A DNA stretch of 64,000 nt, from positions 33,172-97,171 of the forward strand of contig DATATI010000053.1 in NCBI GenBank assembly GCA_036268875.1, given 5' to 3'. Below are positions 9,046-18,190 of the stretch, in pieces. Made by a program: the position numbers and the translations under genes. Under the pieces are notes generated by a model, which was not told where the DNA came from, made no database searches, and saw nothing but the letters and a program-made list of their open reading frames with translations. Within the stretch, counting starts at the first letter, position 1, and every line of letters starts with the position of its first letter. Source of the DNA: Polyangia bacterium. Its GTDB lineage: Bacteria > Myxococcota_A > Polyangia > Fen-1088.

Positions 9046-9201
9046 ATGTTCATCATTCTCGCGATCATTCTGGGAGTCGCCTGGCTGCTGGGCTTCACGG
9101 TCTTTCACGTGGCCTCGGCCGGCATCCACTTGCTGATTTTCCTCGCCATCGCGAGCTTGGTCGTGCACTTCGTGCGCGCGGCCCGGCGCAGCACCAGCTG
9201 A
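9046..9201 (+). CDS. Small membrane protein, lmo0937 family-like
   Basis: A 51-codon gene encodes two hydrophobic segments (ILAIILGVAWLLGFTV and GIHLLIFLAIASLVVHFV) and ends RAARRSTS. This two-helix pattern with WLLGF and a central GxIHLLxxLAI matches the lmo0937/DUF5670 small membrane protein family, found widely with unknown role. The sequence GGGAGG lies 5 nt before the ATG, a strong ribosome site, which supports real expression. Confidence 0.8.
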   Translation: MFIILAIILGVAWLLGFTVFHVASAGIHLLIFLAIASLVVHFVRAARRSTS

Positions 9202-9205
9202 CGCG

Positions 9206-10300
9206 CTAGCGTTTCGGTTGCCAGCCAGAGCCGCGCTCGTCGGCCTGCGGCGAGGAACGTGGCGCGGCCTGTGGGGCCACCCGATCGGGCGGTACCGCCC
9301 TGGGGTGGCGCACATCGAAGGTGGGCTTTTGATTCGGATCGCAGGTGGGGCCGAAGCCATTGGCATCGAATCGATACTGCAAATGGCCGGTGGTGCCGCG
9401 GGCGTGCGCTTCGACGTCGACGTCGTGCACCCCGGCGCGCGACGGCGAACAGTAAGACAGCAAGTAATATCGTTTCGACGACGCTTCGATTCGGGCTCCG
9501 ACCTCGTCGAATCCCTTCTGGACATCGGCGCGGTTCTGCGAGGCAAACGTCCCCGATCGACCGATTTGCTGCAATTGTCCGCGATCCACTTCCTGCCCGA
9601 CGCCGATGACGTAGGTCTCGAAGCCGGCGCCGTCCAGCGCGTGGGCCACGTCCTCGGGGCTGGCCCGGTGCGCGCGGTCAGTGCCGTCGGTGAACACCAC
9701 CAAGGTTCCAAAGCGCAGCGGCACCGGCGCGCGTTCCATTTGCTGATCGAGGACTCGCACCGCTTCGATCACCGCGCCGTTGAGGTTGGTGGACGGATCG
9801 CGCGGGCGCCGCGTGGCCAGCGCGTTGATCCCGGCCCTGATGTTCCCGCCGAACCCGACCAGCGCCGACAGGTGCGGGCTGCCGTCGAAGGTGTAGACGG
9901 CGACCTTTTGATAGGGCCCCACGCGATCACCAAACGACGACGCGGCCTGAATCAGCGCTGGCATGTCGCCCGAATCAACGACGCTGCCGCTCATGTCCAC
10001 CAGAAGCAGCGTGTAGTGGATGGCCGCCACCTCGGGCTGCAGGATGGTTTGCTTGCTCTCCAGGATCGAGACCGGCTGGCCGTCTTCGTAGATGCGGAAA
10101 TCCTGCGGCGTCAGTTCAGCGACCGGCTCGCCGCGATTGGTGTCGACAGTGAAGTACACCGCCACGTTGGACGGCCGCCGCACCGATGCGTCCACCAACT
10201 GCAACCGCAGACCGACGCAGCCAGCGCCGACGATGGCCAGCGCGGTACCGAGACTCAGCAACACCAACGGCCGACGCGCATCGCTCATCCGCGTCGGCAT
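9206..10300 (-). CDS. VWFA-domain lipoprotein
   Basis: The 364-residue product has a lipoprotein signal (AIVGAGC). It then has the block LTPQDFRIYEDGQPVSI, typical of the VWFA-related acidobacterial-type proteins, and a von Willebrand A domain. The MIDAS residues are visible as DMSGS and the loop FTDGTDR. A Pro/Arg-rich tail follows. Such proteins are exported and bind metal and protein ligands; the partner is unknown. ATGs at 10300 and 10288 are both possible. The longer frame beyond 10300 crosses the divergent region and looks non-coding. Confidence 0.85.
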   Translation of the reverse strand: MPTRMSDARRPLVLLSLGTALAIVGAGCVGLRLQLVDASVRRPSNVAVYFTVDTNRGEPVAELTPQDFRIYEDGQPVSILESKQTILQPEVAAIHYTLLLVDMSGSVVDSGDMPALIQAASSFGDRVGPYQKVAVYTFDGSPHLSALVGFGGNIRAGINALATRRPRDPSTNLNGAVIEAVRVLDQQMERAPVPLRFGTLVVFTDGTDRAHRASPEDVAHALDGAGFETYVIGVGQEVDRGQLQQIGRSGTFASQNRADVQKGFDEVGARIEASSKRYYLLSYCSPSRAGVHDVDVEAHARGTTGHLQYRFDANGFGPTCDPNQKPTFDVRHPRAVPPDRVAPQAAPRSSPQADERGSGWQPKR

Positions 10301-10378
10301 ATCACGACTGGCCTGGGAACCGGACAAAAGGATCCGTTCTGTTCGGATGGGCTGGTCGCGTCGCGGTAAAACGCCGGC

Positions 10379-10588
10379 ATGGACAATCACCAGATCGTGC
10401 TGCTCGGGCGCAGCAGCTCGCACTTCACCCGTACGACGCGGGTCTTCGCGCACGAGCTGGGCGCACCGTACATTTTTCGACCGGTGCTGGACCTGACCAC
10501 GCTCGACCGGACAGCATACGGGGGCAACCCGGCGCGGAAGGTGCGGCGCCAGCAAAAGCAGCGCTCAGATCAGTTGCGCAGGAAATGA
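10379..10588 (+). pseudogene. Glutathione S-transferase N-terminal fragment
   Basis: About 53 residues (QIVLLGRSSSHFTRTTRVFA and the following ELGAPYIFRPVLDLTTLDRTAYGGNP) look like the thioredoxin-fold N-terminal domain of a glutathione S-transferase. After NPARK the sequence turns into unrelated Arg/Gln-rich residues and stops, just where the convergent msrBA gene ends. The rest of the fold, including the expected cis-Pro loop and the helical domain, is missing. It is therefore a truncated remnant. Identification is by motif memory only. Confidence 0.55.
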
Positions 10589-11751
10589 CAGGTGTAACCG
10601 CCCGGGTTGTTCTGCAGATATTTTTGGTGATAGTCCTCGGCGCGGGTGAACGTTCCTTCATCGACGATCTGCGTAACGATGGGGTGCTTCCACTTTCCGG
10701 ACCTTTCGACGCGCGCCTTGACCTCTTCGGCGATCTTGCGTTGCTCGGGGGAGGTCACGAAGATCGCCGAGCGATACTGCGAACCCACGTCGTTGCCTTG
10801 CCGGTTCAGCGTGGTCGGGTCGTGCATGCGAAAGAACCACTTCTCCAGCAGGTCGGCGTAGGTGAGCTTCTTCGGATCAAAGACGATCCGCACCGATTCG
10901 GCGTGCCCGGTCGAGCCGGTGTGCACGTCGCTGTACGTCGGGGCCGCGGTCTTTCCGCCGGTGTAACCGACCTCGGTCTCGATGACGCCGGGAATCTGGC
11001 GGATGATCTCTTCCATGCCCCAAAAGCAGCCGCCCGCCAGCACGGCGGTTTCCAGCGTCGGCTGACAGCCCGGTTTGTCGCCCGCGCCCGGACGCGCGCA
11101 GGCGTTGTCGGTGGCGGCCGCCGATGCGCCACCGGTGCTGGCGGCTCCGGCAAAAAGCGCGGCGTATTCGCCATAGCCTTCCGCCTGCAGCCGGGCCACC
11201 GGCACGAACCGCAGCGCCGCCGAGTTGATGCAATAGCGCAGGCCGCTGGGCGCCGGCCCGTCGTCGAAGACGTGGCCAAGGTGCGACCCGCCCCCTTTCG
11301 ACGTCACTTCGGTCCGGGCCATGCCCAGACTGCGATCGGTTTTTTCTTCCACCCGACCCGGTTCGACTGGCCTGGTGAAGCTGGGCCAGCCGGTGCCCGA
11401 TTCAAACTTGTCCAGCGAGCTGAACATCGGCTCGCCGGTGACGACGTCGACGTAGAGGCCTTGGTCGTGGTTGTTCCAGAAGGTGTTGCGAAACGGCGGC
11501 TCGGTGGCCTCGTGCTGCGTGACTTCGTACTGCAGCGGCGTCAGCCGGCGCCGAAGGTCCGCATCGGCGGGCTTGGAATACGTCTTCTTCGAAATGGTCA
11601 TGGTCTTTGCCCTCTCCGGAGGTATCGCGGCGGAAGACCGACGCCAGGCCCCCACGGCGCCCACGGCCAGCACGGCGACCAGCGCGGCCATCCCGAAACG
11701 GCGCCTGGAAGCGCCCGGTGCTGCAGTGGTCGGTGGAATGTTCCGAAGCAT
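10570..11751 (-). CDS. msrBA: Membrane-anchored MsrB-MsrA methionine sulfoxide reductase fusion
   Basis: A 393-residue bifunctional enzyme with MsrB first (about residues 55-200; [19 protein letters not shown] and the catalytic-Cys motif RYCINSAAL) and MsrA second (about 235-390; catalytic GCFWGMEE). Together they reduce R- and S-methionine sulfoxides. The MsrB half lacks the CxxC zinc pairs. The domain order is the reverse of the common MsrA-MsrB fusion. Residues 17-37 form a hydrophobic segment after RRRF, so the enzyme is probably exported or anchored facing the periplasm. AAGGAGGG precedes the ATG. Confidence 0.93.
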   Translation of the reverse strand: MLRNIPPTTAAPGASRRRFGMAALVAVLAVGAVGAWRRSSAAIPPERAKTMTISKKTYSKPADADLRRRLTPLQYEVTQHEATEPPFRNTFWNNHDQGLYVDVVTGEPMFSSLDKFESGTGWPSFTRPVEPGRVEEKTDRSLGMARTEVTSKGGGSHLGHVFDDGPAPSGLRYCINSAALRFVPVARLQAEGYGEYAALFAGAASTGGASAAATDNACARPGAGDKPGCQPTLETAVLAGGCFWGMEEIIRQIPGVIETEVGYTGGKTAAPTYSDVHTGSTGHAESVRIVFDPKKLTYADLLEKWFFRMHDPTTLNRQGNDVGSQYRSAIFVTSPEQRKIAEEVKARVERSGKWKHPIVTQIVDEGTFTRAEDYHQKYLQNNPGGYTCHFLRN

Positions 11752-12122
11752 CGATTTCCCTCCTTAACGCTCCGGCAGGGTCTACGCCAGGCCGGCCTGG
11801 CGGTTACGGATCGCCCGGGGGGCGGCAAGACCACGTCCGCGCCCGGCGAGTCGGTCAAAGTGCGCGAAGGAGGTTCGTGTGTGGCGGCCGAGCCGTCGCC
11901 GCACAGCAACCAACGCTGTCGGCGTGCGCGCGGACAGTCGGCCAAAATGCACTTCAGTGGGCGCACCAACCGTCGAACAAATTTGAACGGATTTTTCTGG
12001 TGAGCGGCACCAACGACGAACAACACATTTTTTAGCGGCGAGACGTATATGGACCGATAACACTTAAGAGGTCGTTGGCGGGTCGTTAGCTTTTCTCTAT
12101 CGCTGCTGCGGGAGGTCGTTCT
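11752..12122. other. 371-bp intergenic region between msrBA and the DUF4215 gene
   Basis: No gene is supported here. It contains the msrBA ribosome site (AAGGAGGG) at its left end and a perfect 18-bp palindrome, CGCCAGGCCGGCCTGGCG, at 11785-11802. At the right end GGTCGTT occurs three times within about 50 bp, the last one just after the GGGAGG ribosome site of the next gene. The promoters of both divergent genes must lie here, but no convincing -35/-10 pair was recognised. Confidence 0.5.
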
Positions 12123-15100
12123 GTGGCTCTGAAAACCAGGATCGTTCGGGCATTTGGGTTGTCAGTGTTGGTGGCGGGTTTGGGGCTGGGGCCGATCGGC
12201 TGCTCGGATCGTCCGGATTACACCGGCGCCGGCGGAACAGTCGATGGCGGTTCGGACGCGCCCGCCACTGGCAGCGGAGGATCGACCGGTAGCGGCGGCT
12301 CGGGAAACACCGGCAGCGGTGGCTCGATCGCCACCGGCGGGACCGGCGGCGCCGACGCGGCCGATGACGGCGCATGCCCGGGCGCCAACTGCGCCGACGC
12401 GGGCGACGTCCCGCCGCCATTTCTCTGCGGCAACAGCATGCTCAATGCCGGCGAGACCTGCGACGACGGCAACACGGTTCCCGGCGACGGCTGCTCCGGC
12501 GTCTGCGCGCTGGAACCGAATTACGTTTGTCCCACGCCCGGCCAGCCGTGCACGTCCACCATTGTCTGTGGCAACAGCGTCGTCGAGGGCAACGAGACCT
12601 GCGACGACGGCAACACGGTGGGCGGCGACGGCTGCTCGGCCAGCTGCCTGGTCGAAGCGGGCTGGAACTGCGCCACCGCAGGACAACCGTGCCAGCCGGC
12701 GCCCAAAGCGACCTGCGGCAACGGCGCGCTGGACTCCGGCGAAGGCTGCGACGACGGCAACGTCACCGACGGTGACGGCTGTTCGGACAAGTGTCAGCTC
12801 GAACCTGGATACACCTGTCCGACCGCCGGCAGCCCTTGCGCGGTCATTCAATACTGCGGTGACGGCAAGGTGAACGGCGGCGAAGAGTGCGACGACGGCA
12901 ACACCACCAGCGGCGACGGCTGCTCGGGCGGCTGCCGCCTGGAACCATTCTTCACCTGCCCCACCCCGGGCCAGCCCTGCAAGACCACCATCGTCTGCGG
13001 CGATCTGAAGGTTACCGGCGACGAAGCCTGCGACGACGGCAACACCAGCGCCGGCGACGGCTGCTCCGCCGACTGCAAGCAGGTCGAACCGGGATTCACC
13101 TGCCCCACCGCCGGCGGCACCGGCGGCCCCTGCCAGCCGGTGCTGGTCCCGAAGTGCGGCGACGGCCGCCTCAGCACCGGCGAGTACTGCGATGACGGCA
13201 ACGTCGTCGACGGCGACGGTTGCTCGTCGTCGTGCGTGATCGAACCCGGCTTCGATTGTCCGACGCCGGGCAAGCTGTGCACGGCCATCGCGGTGTGCGG
13301 CGACGGCAAGCTCAGCGTCTCAAGCGGCGAGCAGTGCGATGACGGCAACAAGACCGGCGGCGACGGCTGCTCCGCGACCTGCCAGGTAGAGACCAACTGG
13401 GTGTGCCCGACGCCGGGTCAACCGTGCGTCAGCACCATCAAGTGCGGCGACCACCGGGTCAACGGCAGCGAGCAGTGCGACGACGGCAACACCACCAGCG
13501 GCGACGGCTGCTCGTCGGCCTGTCAGGTGGAATGCGGCTGGGTCTGCCCGGCGGGCAGCGCCTGCCACGCGGTGAAGTGCGGCGACGGCATGGTCGCCGG
13601 CAACGAGCAGTGCGACGACGGCAACAACACCGCCGGCGACGGGTGCAGCCCGACCTGCACGCTGGAAAGCAAACCGGTGTCCGGCCCCGAGGGATGGCAG
13701 TGCACCTCGCCGAAGCAAACCAGCGGCTGCGTCGGACCGACCACCTGCGCCGCCACCATGTGCGGCAACGGCCATCCCGACGGCTCCGAGCAATGCGATG
13801 ACGGAAACTCGAACACCGGCGACGGATGTTCGCCGCTGTGCCGGCTGGAACCCGTGTGCCCGCCGGGCGGCGGCGCCTGCGCCACCGCGTGCGGCGACGG
13901 CTTGCTCTTGCCCATCGACAAGGCGAACGGCCAGGAGTGCGACGACGGCAACACCGTCAGCGGCGACGGCTGCTCCAGCAACTGCAAGGTCGAACCGGGC
14001 TTTTCCTGCACCGACACGGTGGTGCAGCCGAATCCGTTGATTCTGCCGATTGTCTACCGCGACTTCAAAGGCTGGAACGAGACCGGTGGCCACCCTGACT
14101 TCGAGCACTACACCGGCAACGGCCAGGCCGGCATCACCTTGAACAAGCTCAGCCTCACCAACGGCGGCGTGCCGGTGCACGCGCCGATGTGTGTGGCACT
14201 GACCACCAACCTGTGCCCGTCGATGGGCAACCCACCCTGGAATCCCGCCGTCGACTGGTATGGCATGTGGTACCTGAACAACACGACGTACAACAAGACC
14301 ATCGTCTCGACGCTGACGCTGCCACAACTGAACAACATGGTCGGCGTGTACCAGTTCGACAGCACCGCCTTCTTCCCCATCGATAATCAAGGATGGGGCA
14401 ACGGACCCAACAACCACAACTTCGGCTTCACCTCGGCGGTTCGTTACTGGTTCGAGTACAACGGCGCCGCCACCTTGGACTTTGTCGGCGACGACGACGT
14501 CTGGGTGTTCATCGACAAGCAGCTGGCCGTCGATCTGGGCGGGTTGCACTCGCGGCTGGAAGCCAGCGCCGTACTGGACGCCGCCAACGGGACGGCTTCG
14601 GTCTGCGACCTGGTCAACGGTTGCTCGACCAACGGCGGGGCAAAACACACCGTCAACCTGGGCCTGCAGCTGGGCAGCGTGTACGAGATCGTCGTCTTCC
14701 AGGCCGAACGGCACACCACCGCCTCCAACTACCGTCTGACGCTGAGCAACTTCACCGGTACGCGCAGCGTCTGCACCAGCGTCTGTGGCGACGGCATCGT
14801 CACCAGCGGAGAAGCCTGCGATCTGGGCGCCGCCAACAATACCGGCGCTTACGGCACCTGCAACGCCAACTGCACGCTGGCGCCTTACTGCGGCGATTCC
14901 ATCGTGCAGACCAACGAACAGTGCGACAACGGCCTCAACCTCACGACGTACGGCGGGACGGCCAAAGTGTGCGGCCCCGGCTGCAAGTGGGCCGGTTACT
15001 GCGGTGACGGCAACGTCGATGCCGCCAACGGCGAGCAATGCGACGACGCCGCCAACAACGGCAAGGGCTATGGCTTCTGCACCGCCAATTGCCAGCTCGG

Positions 15101-16043
15101 CCCGCGCTGCGGTGACGGCGTGGTCACCAACGGCGAGCAATGCGACAGTGGCGCCACCAACGGCGCGCCGACCGACAAGTGCCAGGGCAACTGCATGCTC
15201 AAGTGCGGCAACGGCATGCTGGAGGCGGGCGAACAGTGTGACAACGGCGCCGCCAACAACACCGGCGGCTACGGCAAGTGCAACCCCGATTGCTCGCTGG
15301 GAGCCCGCTGCGGCGACGGCATCAAGAACGGTACCGAGCAGTGTGACGACGGCAAGAACGACGGCTCGTACGGCAACTGTGCGCCGGGCTGCGTGCTGGG
15401 TCCGCGCTGCGGCGACAGCCTGGTGCAGACCGGAGCCGGCGAAACCTGCGACAGCGGCGCCAACAACCAACCGATGGCCACCGCCTATGGCAAGAACGTC
15501 TGCACCACGCGCTGCCTGGCCGCGCCTTACTGCGGGAACAAGTCGGTCGACACCGCCTTCGGCGAAGGCTGCGACGACGGCGTCAACAGCGGCCTGCCCG
15601 GGTCGTGCACGGTGGATTGCAAGTCGTACGTCCCGCTGGCCTCGTGCGGAAACGGAGTCAAGGACACCGGCGAGCAGTGCGACGACGGCGCCAACAACGG
15701 CACCACGGCCAGCACCTGCGACGTGCACTGCAAACTAAAGTGCGGCGACGGCGTCAAGGATCCGGGCGAGCAGTGCGACGACGGCACCAACAGCGGCGCG
15801 TACGGCACCTGCAACGCCAACTGTACGCTGGCTCCGTATTGCGGCGACGGCGCAAAGAACGGCCCCGAGCAATGCGACAATGGCGCCAGTAATTCAGACA
15901 CCACCTATGGCCCGAACACATGCACCAAGCAATGCAAGCTTGGTCCCTACTGCGGCGACGGGCGCATCCAGACCGCCAACGGAGAGGAATGCGACTCGAC
16001 TCCCGGTTGCGACAGCCTCTGTCACAACAAGGTCGTGCCCTAA
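12123..16043 (+). CDS. Giant Cys-rich lipoprotein: DUF4215 repeats flanking a fibro-slime domain
   Basis: The 1306-residue protein has a lipoprotein signal (lipobox GPIGC, Cys27) and a Gly/Ser linker. Then come 11 DUF4215 repeats of the form CGDGxxxxxEqCDDGNtxxGDGCsxxC (about residues 100-635). Next is a fibro-slime domain (about 640-885; hallmark FVGDDDVWVFIDKQLAVDL GGLH), followed by 12 repeats of a second, looser type (CGDGxxxxGEQCDDGxNNGxYGxCxxxC). Fibro-slime domains are known from cell-surface adhesion and cellulose-binding proteins. The repeats have conserved Cys and acidic residues, so disulfides and calcium binding are plausible. GTG start with GGGAGG upstream. It stands as a single gene. 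Confidence 0.93.
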   Translation: MALKTRIVRAFGLSVLVAGLGLGPIGCSDRPDYTGAGGTVDGGSDAPATGSGGSTGSGGSGNTGSGGSIATGGTGGADAADDGACPGANCADAGDVPPPFLCGNSMLNAGETCDDGNTVPGDGCSGVCALEPNYVCPTPGQPCTSTIVCGNSVVEGNETCDDGNTVGGDGCSASCLVEAGWNCATAGQPCQPAPKATCGNGALDSGEGCDDGNVTDGDGCSDKCQLEPGYTCPTAGSPCAVIQYCGDGKVNGGEECDDGNTTSGDGCSGGCRLEPFFTCPTPGQPCKTTIVCGDLKVTGDEACDDGNTSAGDGCSADCKQVEPGFTCPTAGGTGGPCQPVLVPKCGDGRLSTGEYCDDGNVVDGDGCSSSCVIEPGFDCPTPGKLCTAIAVCGDGKLSVSSGEQCDDGNKTGGDGCSATCQVETNWVCPTPGQPCVSTIKCGDHRVNGSEQCDDGNTTSGDGCSSACQVECGWVCPAGSACHAVKCGDGMVAGNEQCDDGNNTAGDGCSPTCTLESKPVSGPEGWQCTSPKQTSGCVGPTTCAATMCGNGHPDGSEQCDDGNSNTGDGCSPLCRLEPVCPPGGGACATACGDGLLLPIDKANGQECDDGNTVSGDGCSSNCKVEPGFSCTDTVVQPNPLILPIVYRDFKGWNETGGHPDFEHYTGNGQAGITLNKLSLTNGGVPVHAPMCVALTTNLCPSMGNPPWNPAVDWYGMWYLNNTTYNKTIVSTLTLPQLNNMVGVYQFDSTAFFPIDNQGWGNGPNNHNFGFTSAVRYWFEYNGAATLDFVGDDDVWVFIDKQLAVDLGGLHSRLEASAVLDAANGTASVCDLVNGCSTNGGAKHTVNLGLQLGSVYEIVVFQAERHTTASNYRLTLSNFTGTRSVCTSVCGDGIVTSGEACDLGAANNTGAYGTCNANCTLAPYCGDSIVQTNEQCDNGLNLTTYGGTAKVCGPGCKWAGYCGDGNVDAANGEQCDDAANNGKGYGFCTANCQLGPRCGDGVVTNGEQCDSGATNGAPTDKCQGNCMLKCGNGMLEAGEQCDNGAANNTGGYGKCNPDCSLGARCGDGIKNGTEQCDDGKNDGSYGNCAPGCVLGPRCGDSLVQTGAGETCDSGANNQPMATAYGKNVCTTRCLAAPYCGNKSVDTAFGEGCDDGVNSGLPGSCTVDCKSYVPLASCGNGVKDTGEQCDDGANNGTTASTCDVHCKLKCGDGVKDPGEQCDDGTNSGAYGTCNANCTLAPYCGDGAKNGPEQCDNGASNSDTTYGPNTCTKQCKLGPYCGDGRIQTANGEECDSTPGCDSLCHNKVVP

Positions 16044-16068
16044 CCGATGGGTACACCCGGCGGCGCCG

Positions 16069-17805
16069 TCAATCGCAGAGGCGCAGTTCGCGCATGACGG
16101 CGGGCGGGCCGCCGTTGTCCGCCTGACACACCGGCGCGGCGACCGCCTTCGCTTCGTCGCCGCGCCCCTGGTTTTGCAGCAGTTCGCACAGCACCGAGCG
16201 GATACCGATCTCTAGTCTCTTGTTCGGGAAGGCGTGGTCCAGGATGGCCCGCTCGGCCAGCGCGGCCTTCAGCTCGGTCTCGGCCCTGTGTGCGTCACCC
16301 TGGTCGACGGCGTGCAACGCGCGGAAGAAGTGCACCCGCGGATCGCGCGGGTGATCTTTCCCCCACAGCTCGACGTCGCGGGCCGCGACCGTCGGATCTT
16401 GCGGCAGGTGCGCGTCGTCAACCAGGGGATCCCCGGCGAACACCGCCGCGTCGGCTGCATACGCCGGATAGTGCTTCTTGGCGTCCAGCAGGCTGGCACC
16501 AAATCCCAGCACCGCCACCACCGCCAGACCCAAGGCTAGCCGGGAATAGCGCGGCTCCGGCAGGGTTCGTGGCCAGATCCGCAGCAAGGCGAAACCAGCT
16601 AGCCCGCCGGCGATGGCCCCGCCAAAGTGCGCGGCGAAGTCGACGCGCCCGCCGTGGCTGCTGGCGACCAGCGGAATCAGCGACGGAACCAGGAACTGCA
16701 GCAGCCGAAGCTGCGTCTGCACCTTGGCCGGCCCCGGCGGCAAGCGGCGCGTCGCCACCAGCGCGGCCGCCAAGAGCCCCATCACCGCCCCTGACGCGCC
16801 GACGGAGATCAGATTGGCCGGATTGATCAAGAGGCCCATGAGCGAGCCGCCCAGCGCCCCCACCAAGAAAAGCGCGAGGAACCAGGCCGGCCCCAGCAAC
16901 GCCTCCAGCATCCACCCGGCCAGCGCCAGCGCGATCCCGTTCATCACCAGATGAAACAGATCGGCGTGCAGCAGCGCCGCCGACAGCAGGCGGTACCACT
17001 CGCCCCGTTGCAGGACGGCGGCGCCGTTCATCCCACCCAACGCCAGCAGCGACGGCGCGTCGATACCCAGCACGCCGCCGCCGTGGCCACCGACGTTGCC
17101 CATTTGCTCGCCGACGAACACGGCGGCTAGAAACGCCAGCAACCCGATCGTCGCTCGCGGCCACCGGTGGCGCACCTTCAGCGTCGGGGCGGGCACGAAG
17201 ATGTCGCCGTCGGCCTTGCGGGGCTCGCGCAGGACGCGATCGATCCAGCGCCGCCCGCTCAGCAACCACTGCAACGGCGCCGGGGACCAGACTGTCCGAC
17301 TGTCTACGTCCAGATAATACGGAACGATCGCCACCTTCTTCCAGCCGCCGCGGCGATGCAGCGCCTTCAATCGCGCGCGGTCAGCGTCGCTGGGCGGACC
17401 GCGGCCGATCTCATAGATCGCCATGACCACCGGCATCTTGACCCCGTTGATCGTTCCCGAATAGCGCAAGCAGGCGCGCCCGGTCTCGATCAGCTCTTCT
17501 GCCGAACCGGCAAACGTCTTGGTCGGGTCGCTCTGCCGATCGACGATGAACGCAATGGTCAGGCTGAAGCTGGCCTGGGAGAGCACGATGTCGGCCTTCC
17601 CCACCAGATCTGCCGCTTCGGCCGGAACCTGCGGCGCGAACCGTTTTTCGCCCGCCAAACGTTTGGCCAGATAAACGGTGAACGGTTCATCCCCCGACGG
17701 TAGCGCGTGGTCGGCGCGCGCCAGCGGCTGGTCGGGGGCGTCGGCAAGATCGTCGGCAAGATCGTCAGCAAGATCGTCAGCAAGATCGTCGGGAAAATCG
17801 GCCAC
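16069..17805 (-). CDS. Rhomboid-family intramembrane serine protease with N- and C-terminal extensions
   Basis: About 578 residues. The rhomboid core (about 215-435) shows HxxxN in HADLFHLVMNG (N289), the catalytic Ser in VGASGAVMG (S338) and the catalytic His in AAHFGGAIAG (H393). The approximately 200-residue soluble N-terminus begins with a LADD tandem repeat and continues into a domain of unknown fold. The C-terminus (about 455-578) is TPR-like. GTG at 17805 is chosen because the frame further upstream lies inside another gene; no good ribosome site is visible, so the start is uncertain. Substrate unknown. Confidence 0.85.
   Translation of the reverse strand: MADFPDDLADDLADDLADDLADAPDQPLARADHALPSGDEPFTVYLAKRLAGEKRFAPQVPAEAADLVGKADIVLSQASFSLTIAFIVDRQSDPTKTFAGSAEELIETGRACLRYSGTINGVKMPVVMAIYEIGRGPPSDADRARLKALHRRGGWKKVAIVPYYLDVDSRTVWSPAPLQWLLSGRRWIDRVLREPRKADGDIFVPAPTLKVRHRWPRATIGLLAFLAAVFVGEQMGNVGGHGGGVLGIDAPSLLALGGMNGAAVLQRGEWYRLLSAALLHADLFHLVMNGIALALAGWMLEALLGPAWFLALFLVGALGGSLMGLLINPANLISVGASGAVMGLLAAALVATRRLPPGPAKVQTQLRLLQFLVPSLIPLVASSHGGRVDFAAHFGGAIAGGLAGFALLRIWPRTLPEPRYSRLALGLAVVAVLGFGASLLDAKKHYPAYAADAAVFAGDPLVDDAHLPQDPTVAARDVELWGKDHPRDPRVHFFRALHAVDQGDAHRAETELKAALAERAILDHAFPNKRLEIGIRSVLCELLQNQGRGDEAKAVAAPVCQADNGGPPAVMRELRLCD
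17741..17797. repeat. 12-bp tandem repeat encoding LADD
   Basis: A unit close to AAGATCGTCAGC is repeated about four times with one or two substitutions. On the minus strand it encodes DDLADDLADDLADDLAD at the extreme N-terminus of the rhomboid protein. As the unit is a multiple of three, copy changes would lengthen or shorten this acidic tail without shifting the frame. Confidence 0.8.
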
Positions 17806-17810
17806 TTTGG

Positions 17811-18158
17811 TCAGATGCTCATTGCGCAGCGACCGGACACGCCCCGTCGCCGGTGGAGATCCAACTCTCCGTGGTCGCGCTGCCAGTCGCGCATGCCGCG
17901 TCCTGCGCCGTACACGGGGTGCCCGCGATGTTCTTCGCGCACGCCCACCACGCCCGTGACGGGGTCGCGCACGGGGCAGCGCAGCGCCGCGCCGCCGTCG
18001 ACGCCGTTGCCCGTGCTGCCGCCGGTTCCGTTGGCCGCGCCACTGCCCGGCGCCGCGCCGGAACGGCGGTCTTCCCTCGCGGGCGGGACCTCCCCACAGC
18101 CGACTCCGACGGCGATCGTCGACAGCAAGGCAAGGCTCGCGAATCCCTCTGAACGCAT
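17811..18158 (-). CDS. Small lipoprotein, possibly frameshifted
   Basis: The start is clear: ATG at 18158, a signal sequence ending GVGC and a Gly/Ser/Asn linker to about residue 60. After GAALRCPV the annotated frame becomes Arg/His-rich and unlike a natural domain. The neighbouring frame, which stops at 17819, reads IAGTPCTAQDAACATGS and then TTESWISTGDGACPV, with regular Cys spacing typical of small myxobacterial lipoproteins. One indel near 17980 would join the two. Function unknown. It directly precedes the rhomboid gene. Confidence 0.5.
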   Translation of the reverse strand: MRSEGFASLALLSTIAVGVGCGEVPPAREDRRSGAAPGSGAANGTGGSTGNGVDGGAALRCPVRDPVTGVVGVREEHRGHPVYGAGRGMRDWQRDHGELDLHRRRGVSGRCAMSI

Positions 18159-18190
18159 CGGCCCGATCGTATCGCGCTTGGGCCAAACCG

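Noticed and set aside
10186..12003. 605-codon open frame on the plus strand
   Set aside because: Covers the opposite strand of msrBA, whose catalytic motifs are unmistakable.
13320..15728. 802-codon open frame on the minus strand
   Set aside because: It is antisense to the DUF4215 repeats; repeat codon usage removes stops on the opposite strand. The sequence is Ala/Val-rich with no domain.
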